Source: Nematostella vectensis
Lineage: Eukaryota; Cnidaria; Anthozoa; Actiniaria; Edwardsiidae
Assembly (NCBI RefSeq): GCF_932526225.1
Contig: NC_064039.1
Span: forward strand, 9,566,139 to 9,630,138
Direction of reading: 5' to 3'
Length of the DNA stretch: 64,000 nt
The notes beneath the pieces were generated by a model. The model was not told the DNA's origin. It made no database searches and saw only the letters and a program-made list of their open reading frames with translations. The first letter of the stretch is position 1; the number at the start of each line of letters is the position of its first letter. A program made the position numbers and the translations under genes. Positions 1 to 10,500 of this stretch are shown here, piece after piece.

Positions 1-422
1 AAGAAATGTTTTCTTGTTATTATCTAGTTTTGGAGACCATGAGCATATTTTGACGCCAAGTGTGTGTGTGCCCTCTAACTACAAATGGACCCTTGACCAA
101 TCAGAGCATGTGATTTACAAGTGTCATTTTGTCTAAATACTAATATCACGATAAAGAAAGTATGTTGTCTTTGGCGCAGTTTCCAGAGTGTCACTCTGTT
201 ATGCCTTTATCTATCAATATTTGGTTCCACATTTTATTCGCAATTCCCAATTTTTCTGCGGGTTCTCTGATTTTCCTCTTCAATCCACACAAAAAAGGCA
301 ACCATGTATAGTAAACTTCACATAATTCAGTATTCCAGCTGCAAAACGGGTGATTTAGCTTCCAAAATGTATTTATTTTTATTTTATTTATTTCTTGCTA
401 TTGTTTCTGTTTCTTTGTCTAG

Positions 423-3400
423 ATGAACCCGAAACTCGTGATGCATGGTGGAGTGAAGTAAGGAACGAGATCAAGTCTCATGCACGTGCACTTGGTTGCT
501 ATGCAGTCGTGGGTTACTATGAGACTGCAAGTATAAGGTAGGCTTTCATTGACAACTGTTTTGTATTCTCGCAGTCAGCTTCCCCAGAAGCAAACATGGC
601 CTAAGCTTTACTCAGACTAGTCTGCTGCTGTATTTTTTTTTCTTAGCAAAAAAGGATTGGCAGGACAAACTTTGTGAAAATGAAAAAAAAAAAAACAAGT
701 TGGAATGAGGTGGAGTCCTGAGTACAAAGCTAGGAATAAATACATAATATTATCAACATCCAATTTATGGAAGCATAAGTGGGCTAATGTGTTAGCGTGT
801 ATTCACCACACAAGTTTTGGTTTACTGTAGGTTATGGAGTTGCAATCCAGATGGATTCACAGGTTAACCCACCCCAATGTGGTGGGCCAGTTTCTAACCC
901 ACTTGTTTTTATGTTCAGTGATGAACTAGTTGTTCTATCAGCAACTGGCACAGCTGCCTGTGTGGATCTAAATCTAGGTGAACAATCACAGCCCCCAGGA
1001 TTATTAGGTAAATATAAGCATACATCATCAATGATTATAAGCACCACGGATGATATGCATGCACACACACCCTTGTCCCCCTCTGTTCCAAGGTCGACAA
1101 AAAGCGAGTCATTTCTTATAGAAGGATCACCAAATACTATAATTCTTCTGTATTATATCTACAATTGCTCAACAAAACCTAGCTGCACACCAGCCCCCTC
1201 TGCAGGCAACTCTAGTCTGTAATGGCATTTTGACAGATTCAGGATAACACCCAGACCCGTACCCAGGATTTTTCTTGGGGGGGGTACGAAATCCAAAAAA
1301 GTGGACCTAATTTTTCGGGAGTGGGGGGGAAGGGATTGAGTACAAGACGTACCAGAGTGATCTAGCTTATGCTTTATAGTTTTGTCTACAAATAGCACAT
1401 CCATTTGGAACCAAAAGTGGACCTTTGGCCTTTGCCCCCCAACCCCACCCCCCCTCCCCCCCGCTTGACACCAAAGAAATCCAGCACTGGAAAAAAACAC
1501 TTTTTTTGCGTGAGAAGTATGTATTATATAAGTACACATATACAGTATACTACAAGGCAAGGCACACAAAAAATCACTTGAGCAGGGCTCCTACCATGGA
1601 TATTGAGGAGGGGGGACACCCTAGAAACCTAGACCTGCTTGCCCCCACTGCCCTGTTCCTACTACACCCCTACGTTTGAGGCACAGACACTAAGTTTGAG
1701 GCACAGACACTAAGTTTGAGGCACAGACACTAAGTTTGTAGCAGAGACACTAAGTTTGTAGCAGAGACACTAAGTTTGTAGCACAGACACTAAGTTTTAG
1801 GCACAGACACTAAATTTGAGGCACAGACACTAAGTTTGAGGCACAGACACTAAGTTTGAGGCACAGACACTAAGTTTGTGGCACAGACACTAAGTTTGTG
1901 GCACAGACACTAAGTTTTAGGCACAGACACTAAGTTTGAGGCACAGACACTAAGTTTGAGGCACAGACACTAAGTTTGTGGCACAGACACTAAGTTTGTG
2001 GCACAGACACTAAGTTTGAGGCACAGACACTAAGTTTGTGGCACAGACACTAAGTTTGTGGCACAGACACTAAGTTTGAGGCACAGACACTAAGTTTGAG
2101 GCACAGACACTAAGTTTGTGGCACAGACACTAAGTTTGTGGCACAGACACTAAGTTTGAGGCACAGACACTAAGTTTGAGGCACAGACACTAAGTTTGAG
2201 GCACAGACACTAAGTTTGTAGCAGAGACACTAAGTTTGTGGCACAGACACTAAGTTTGAGGCACAGACACTAAGTTTTAGGCACAGACACTAAATTTGTG
2301 GCACAGACACTAAGTTTGAGGCACAGACACTAAGTTTGAGGCACAGACACTAAGTTTGTGGCACAGACACTAAGTTTGAGGCACAGACACTAAGTTTTAG
2401 GCACAGACACTAAGTTTGAGGCACAGACACTAAGTTTGAGGCACAGACACTAAGTTTGTGGCACAGACACTAAGTTTGTGGCACAGACACTAAGTTTGAG
2501 GCACAGACACTAAGTTTGAGGCACAGACACTAAGTTTGAGGCACAGACACTAAGTTTGAGGCAAAGACACTAAGTTTGAGGCACAGACACTAAGTTTGTA
2601 GCAGAGACACTAAGTTTGAGGAACAGACACTAAGTTTGAGGCACAGACACTAAGTTTGTGGCACAGACACTAAGTTTGAGGCACAGACACTAAGTTTGAG
2701 GCACAGACACTATATTTGAGGCACAGACACTAAGTTTGAGGCACAGACACTAAGTTTGAGGCAAAGACACTAAGTTTGAGGCACAGACACTAAGTTTGTA
2801 GCAGAGACACTAAGTTTGAGGAACAGACACTAAGTTTGAGGCACAGACACTAAGTTTGAGGCACAGACACTAAGTTTGAGGCACAGACACTAAGTTTGTG
2901 GCACAGACACTAAGTTTGAGGCGCAGACACAAAGTTTTAGGGTTACCGTATTTACTTGAATAAGTGCCTCAGCGCTTATTACATTTTTTTCTTTTAGACA
3001 GGGCCATTTTTCAAGGGAGGCACTTATTTGAATAAATATGGTAAACACTAAGTTTGAGGTGAAGACACTAAGGCATACAGGCTTTTAACACTTGCCTGCA
3101 GACACTAAGCACTTACATGCACTAAGTACAAACTTATACATGGACGGTAAGAGAAAAATACAAAGAAAAGGGTACATAGAGGGAGACATGGTGATAGACA
3201 AGTTATTTTTGTGCGAGGCCTCATGAATATAACATACAATAAATAAACTAATCATTTGATGTCCTTTTTTAGCAACCATGCCCAAGTCAGCACTTGGGCC
3301 ATCATCGCCATCAACCGACTTAGACGCTGTCATGAATAATGATGTGCCTGATATGTGAGTACAAACATAAGGCTAAAGCTAGGAACATTGTTACACAAAA

Positions 3401-4424
3401 TGATAAATTTAATCTACACACACAAAGAAATTGAAGTTAGAAATTTATGAAAGACTCAATGTTAACAGTTTCCTTTTGTGGTCAAAATTGTGTAGTGGGT
3501 GCATTACTTGACATGATTATGATATGATTGAAGACAATGATGAAAGCGATAACAATTATGATAGTGATGATAGTCATGATGGTGAATGATGATGATGACG
3601 GTGATAATGGGCAGTTCCATATAAGAAAGGAAAAAAAACCTACAAAATAAGAACAGGTTATAACAGGGGGATTTATTTATCAATATATAGAGATATGTCC
3701 AGAAAATGTAGAAAAGCCATCTCTATATACAAAAAATGCTCTTTGTGAATGATAACATTCTTTAACTGCTTCAAAAATTGGCAGTTTTGATTTTTTTTGC
3801 CTGTTTAAAAACGTTTTCTACAACTGTAATTTGTGAAATCTTAAATGGCCTATTCCCCTGCAACTCTATAGGGCCATAAAAGATACAAGAAGTGTGCCAT
3901 TCTCCAAAAATCACAGGGCGCCCACTGATTAGTCATTTTTTTAATTCAAATGTTCTGGAGTTTTTAAGAAAAAAGTATAAATACTTGATAGAAAAGCCTG
4001 TAACTTCCATGACATGATGTTTTTTTATGATCAGGGTGTTCATAAATAAGAAACAGTAAGTAATGGCAGCATAGTTATCAACTTTCATCCTCTGCTTGAA
4101 TGATATATAAAAAAAATTAATTGCTTTATTTTATGCTAATCACAGGAATTTCAAATAAAAAACTTTGGCTATAATACCGGTTTATTTTCATGTAACTTTT
4201 ATGATGCATTTTATTTTGTTTACCTATTAGAAATAAGAAATAAAGGGAAAAAATCAAAGGAGGGTTCGACTATGCCAATGAATAACATAAAAAAGACAAA
4301 ATCCCTTTTTGCTTTTTTGCTGTGTGTAATTTTAAGAAGGAGTTATATACAGATTTTATTGTTCAAATGTAGCGTCCATGATCATGGAACTGCCCTAATG
4401 ATAATAATGATGGTGATAATCATA

Positions 4425-4510
<86 letters not shown>

Positions 4511-7500
4511 AATTATGATAATTATGATGATGATGATGATGATGATGGTGATAATCTTGTTGACCATGATGGTGTAATGATGATGATAATGTTAGCCTTT
4601 GTTACTCAAATATATAGATTGTCCCCTCCAGTGGCTCTTGAAGACCTGTCCACCACCCCGCCCTCCCACGGTTGTGGAGTTTGTCACATCCCATACTCCG
4701 ACACAGATCTCCCTTTCCCTATTTCACTCTCTCGATGCAATGTATGCAGGTAAGGAGAGTATGTGTCTTGATCTAACAACATCATGACCTGAAAACTTAC
4801 AGATTTGATCTATGATTTTGATACATGATTGCACAGAGATATAGACACTTAATCAAATGCTAACTATTCATAATCATCAAGCTGTGCAGATGGGACTTCA
4901 CATGGGCCCTGCTCCTGTCATTTGTCTGATGGGTGCAGACTTGCAAAAAACGCATAGCTGTCAACCTCGCTCGAGGAAAAATCTTGAGAAAATACAGTGA
5001 ATATATTAGAAGTACCAAGATATAGCTAATGCAGGAGAATACAGTGAATGTATGGATATTTTCAAGAAAATTAGGCTTTGAGAAAAGGTGCAAAATCTTA
5101 AGACTCCCACCTAATGCGGGAGATGAATACGTATTAGTGAGACATGCATTATGGCATAAAGTTTGCATATATCATACCCCAGGCAACAACTACTCGCATT
5201 TACCAATCAAGAATTCTCACCAAACTCATCTATCTCTTTTAATGTTATGTAGTCTGCTAAGCATCTTATGATAACACTCAGATCTTATCGACAGACACCA
5301 CAAAGTTCCAGATGTGCTTTTCGCAACCATAGAGCCACCGATGGACACTTGTATCACCGGCAAAGGAAGCTTGCTTCAGGCAAGGTTGGTGTTACAAGTA
5401 CATGCCATTTGGAAAACTAAAATTTTGTATTGGAAACGGGATATTTTCATACTTGCTACTTTGAGCCTTGATCAAAGATTATCAAAGCCCTGTGTAAACA
5501 AGTTGCAACATAATGGAAGGGGGGGGGGGGGGGGGCATAAACAGCTTTGCTGGACCAAGTATTGCTATTTGTACATGCCAATGGAACTAGGAACCTCGTA
5601 CAAACGATTCCTTTGTCTTGCTTAAAAACTGCTCTCTTCCTCTGACCAGAGTTTGTCGGACGAAAAAGAAAGAGAAGGGTGAAGCGAATGCAGACATAGT
5701 CAGCACGGTAAGCTATTTCTACCTTTGGTCACTCTAGGCAGTGTAACCCAAAGCCTATAATGTTAAAATGAGCTATCATCCATGTTTCATGTCATTGTTA
5801 ACCAGGTCCTGCCTTTCTTGGAGTACGAACTCCACCAGCAGTTGATAAACAAGATGAAAGTGAAAGGCATGAATGCACTGTTCGGGTTACACCTTCAGAT
5901 ATGTGTTGGGGAGACCCTTCTGATTGGTATTGCTGTAAGTAGCATACATTCCTTTTTTCTTATCTCCCTCTTCTACATTCTTTTATCCCCTCTAGGGTAC
6001 AGTCACTTTGGCCTTTTGGCTTATTTCATTCTTTTCTCACATCACCTTTTCAGCGTCTTTCATTTCCTCCTGCATATTTTTCTTCTCTAATCTCTTCATT
6101 CGCTTGTCATCTTCGTTCGTTCTTTCGTTCGTTCTGTTTGTATGTATGTTTTTTTGGTTTCTTGTTATTTACCCCTTATATATAACATTGCATTTATATG
6201 TAATGCTACATAATGCAGTGTTATGTGTTTGGCAAAAAAACAACCTTATTCGTTGTCCTTATTATTGTCTCACAGTCAGCGACAGCTGTTTACCTCTCCG
6301 CCCTACCCCCGCCCCCAATTCTCAAGGTTTCGGGAAAGGTAAAGTAGCTACACAAACCGTATTACTAGGCCAAATAAAATTTAATTTAGGTATAAATTTT
6401 ATCTCTTGAAAGGGTTGCTTTTGTGTTCGTGTAAGTAAGTTTATTTTCGTTTTCTTTGCATAGTTCATCTCATGATGAAAGAGCAAAACCTTTTTTTAGC
6501 AAAGGGAAATGATTTATTCTTTTCCCGTTTGTGACCAAATCTTGTCTGCATTTCCCAGAGATCTTCTTCTGATGATGATAAAAGGTTGACAGAGATACAA
6601 AAGCAAATCTTAGAAACTACGAACAAGAATAAAGTTCGCTTCAAGATCGCTGACCCTGGGGTAGGTTTTTCTTTCAACTACGACTGCAACGGTAGGGAGA
6701 AAAGCAAAGAAAATGCTTTGTATACTTAGCGCTCAATTCCGTTTTTGTCCTAAAAAAGTCAAGTCAAGAGGAGTCTAGAACCCTTTTTCTAAAAAAAGCG
6801 AACAATGATGGTCTAGTTTTCAGCGCACACATCCCCGTTCTTTCTAGGCCGTGATGCTTGGTGTTATCGCGTCGTAGTTTGGAGAAAAACGGCTGAGAAA
6901 TGAATCAGACAGTTTATTTCATGTCTGGCTCTGAATTTTCTGTTGTCGCCGTTCACTAAATGATCTAATAAGCGCCGGGAGTGTATATTAAATTTCGATG
7001 ATCCAAGGGGGGGGCGTTTAATAGATAGGAGGCGTTTATTAGAGAGGGGCGTTCTTTACAGACTATGAAAATATAACAAACCCAAGTGTACTGGGGTTCT
7101 AGTCTCACTCAGAATCACGTTAAATTATAGCCTGCGTAACCCAGTAAAAGCCAAACTCAGATTACTTAAATTTTGATATTTGATTCATATTACCGAAATA
7201 CATGTCATTTGATTTTAAGCTTGGAGGGAGGGAAAGGGGGGGCGTTTATTGGAGAGGGGCGCTCATTACAAACTTGTAAGTGTAGGGAGGGCGTTCTTTA
7301 GATAGGGGGCGTTTATTGGATCATTTACGGTACATATTATGTAAGAGTTAATTACCGAGAGCCGGGGCAATAAGCGATGTATAAGCTTATTGCCGAAGGC
7401 TCGAGGTAATTAACTGACTTATTACATCACTATCGTTATTGTCATCAGCATTATTTCAACGACAATTATTGTGATCATAGCACGACCATTACTGTCGCTA

Positions 7501-10500
7501 CTGTCATTTTTATGATAATCATCGTCTTTTATCAAACCATTATAATAATCAACAGTATTATTCTCTTCCCCACATGGTTATCGTCATCATTGTTGTCATC
7601 ATCGCCATAACTACGACCATCACTAACACCATCGACATAGTCATCATCATCATAACCGTATCATCACAACCACAACCATTTTCTTCGGCCATCATTGTCG
7701 TTATTGCCTTAAACGCACTCTTCATTGTCATCATTCGTTTCCATCGTTTCGTTGTTGCAGTCACTTGGCCCCACTCCCCCGCCGAGCCCGACCCGTAGCC
7801 CATCCCGCAGTCCGTCCCAGGCTACCTCGGTTTTCTCGCCTGAGTCTTCTGAGCCGCTGAACGATCTGGACCTGACCACTGGTGGTAGGGACGCATTTGT
7901 TGTGGAGGTTAGGTTTACATGGGTTATGCTGAATACAGCTAGGGACGCATTTGTTGTGGAGGTTAGGTTTACATGGGTTATGCTGAATACAGCTAGGGAC
8001 GCATTTGTTGTGGAGGTTAGGTTTACATGGGTTATGCTGAATACAGCTAGGGACGCATTTGTTGTGGAGGTTAGGTTTACATGGGTTATGCTGAATACAG
8101 CAAGGGACGCATTTGTTGTGGAGGTTAGGTTTACATGGGTTATGCTGAATACAGCTAGGGACGCATTTGTTGTGGAGGTTAGGTTTACATGGGTTATGCT
8201 GAATACAGCTAGGGACGCATTTGTTGTGGAGGTTAGGTTTACATGGGTTATGCTGAATACAGCAAGGGACGCATTTGTTGTGGAGGTTAGGTTTACATGG
8301 GCTATGCTGAATACAGCTCTAGGTAGAGCCCATGCTTACACAAGACAATTTCTCCTGTAAATTGCAACGCATTTTTGGCTGCATTGCGAGTTGCAAGAAA
8401 AGTAGAATTTTTTTGTGTACGTTTTGCGACATTGCGAGAAGATTTTGTATCATGATTCTGCAACCTGAATTTTTAATCGCTGCATTGCATCTTTTAACAC
8501 GGCCTCAAAACAAAAAGATACATGGACCCTTAAAGATACATGGACCCTTTTGTTTCTCCAGACAAAGATTATTTTTATAATTTATATAACTCAGAAGTCG
8601 ATTAGATTGTTTTCTAAATCCATGAAATTTTCTTCAGTTTAATAAGTGTATAAAAGCATGCTCTATATTTTTACCCAAGGTTGATAACAAAAATATTTAT
8701 AAGGATATCGTACAATGTGTTCAAAATCTTGAGAATGCTTTGTATTTCTCCCCAAGGTTGATGACAAAAATATTTATAAGGATATCGTACAATGTGTTCA
8801 AAATCTTAAGAATGCTCTATATTTCTCCCCAAGGTTGATGACAAAAAAGATGAGGATATCGTAGCTGTGTTGCTGGATCCACCCGCTCCCGAAGGTCTGA
8901 AAGCTCGTCATGTTTATGTAAAGATTCTCCCTATTGAATCAGTGTGGACGTGATTCCTTTTCCATTGCAGGTTTTTTCTCCTGTAACACGGAAACCTTGC
9001 CTGGGATTTCTTGGGTCAAAACAGGGGTACAGGTAGGTCAGCTGCGTTGTTGCAATATAAATGTAATAATTGTATATAAATGTAATAATTAACACAAAAT
9101 CTTAACGCGAAATGTAATAACTTTCAACGCAAAATGTAATCTTAACGCGAAATGTAATATCTTATATCGCAAAATGTTATAAATGTTTAACGCGAAATGT
9201 AATAAATGTTTAACGCGAAATGTAATAACTTTTCAACGCAAAATGTAATAGAATATTTGACGCGTAATAACGCAAAATGTAATAACTTTATATATTGACT
9301 AATAGTTAAAATCAATACTAAACACGTAGAGACGTACGGAAGGATCGTTTAGTGAAAGAAAGGCAGTGCAACTTGAAAGTGCATTGTTCTTGTCTTGGCT
9401 TCCAGGGATTTTTGTTGGTGTGACATTTGATGGTGTGACATTTGATGGTGTGACATTCCCGATTTAGTTTAAGAAGTGACGAAGTCTAGGGTGCATATAA
9501 ATTTGAAACCGGCCTATTGTAGTCTTAATACAAAGGAAATTTGGAAAAATATGGGAAAGCAATTTTGCGTTAAAAGTTATTACATTTCGCGTTAAGATTA
9601 CATTTTGCGTTAGTTATTACATTTTGCGGCTTATCATGCGTGCTTTGTACTTGTGGTGTTTTGACATAGTGACATTATGTCATGCTCCTTTAGATGGTCA
9701 CGGCAGTACAGCGTCACGCAATCAGCGACGAGGAGATAAGAACCAATCAGCAGTTCGCTAAGATGTTCGAGGACACTTTAGGGGTGAGTTGTGACATTTA
9801 CGTCATTGTAGATAACCAATCAGGCCAGGTCAGAACTCGTATTTCATTGCGTGCGATGGGAATTCACAGAATGTCGCCCATCTACTCGACCAATCAGACA
9901 ATAAGGTTCTCTTTTCTATTAACGCGCCAAAAACGTGTATAACGGCGGGGGATTGGTTCCCAGTAGAATGGCAATGCATCTGTAATCTGGAAACCATATT
10001 CAACCACTATTACCGGGATGCGAATTGGGTATTTCCTCATTTCGTCTGGTAGATTTCGAGCGAGACTGAGAATAGAGGTAATTCGATAGAGGAAGCAAGT
10101 TGAAATTGTTGTTTGACCTATCTTGAATGCTCTTCTCATTGTAACCGTCTTTGGCGTGGAATCCCATAGTCAATCACTATCACCGGGATTCGACTTTGGC
10201 ATTTCGTCATTATGTCTGGTAGACTTCGAAAGAGACTTAGAATAGAGGTAATTTGATAGAGAAAGCTAGTTAAAAGAGTTGTTTGAGTTGTCTTGTGGTT
10301 CTCTTCCTATTCTGTTTAGAGTTTCTGGTTCAAGTTGCGGCGGCATACACCTTGTTGCGTTTGTAATCTTCGCTTTGATGTCGAAATCCCGGAAGACGAC
10401 AACATCCAGGTAAGTTATGCACATCCATGATGTAGCGTAAGAATTCAGAACAACACTTCTTTTGTGTGTGTTATATTGATACAGATGGCGGGTTCTGGAT

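Noticed and set aside
2943-3044. Possible CRISPR-like array in the neighbouring 20-bp repeats
   Set aside because: The 20-bp units are contiguous with no spacers, and the context is a eukaryotic intron.
4272-4577. Poly-Met / poly-Ile reading frames on both strands
   Set aside because: They are translations of the (ATG)n microsatellite and have no other content.
7725-8360. 211-residue frame made of 18-residue repeats as a repeat protein
   Set aside because: Only 7761-7907 is called as an exon, because joining it at the first donor to 8834 restores the family sequence. The rest is kept as a repeat and a finding.
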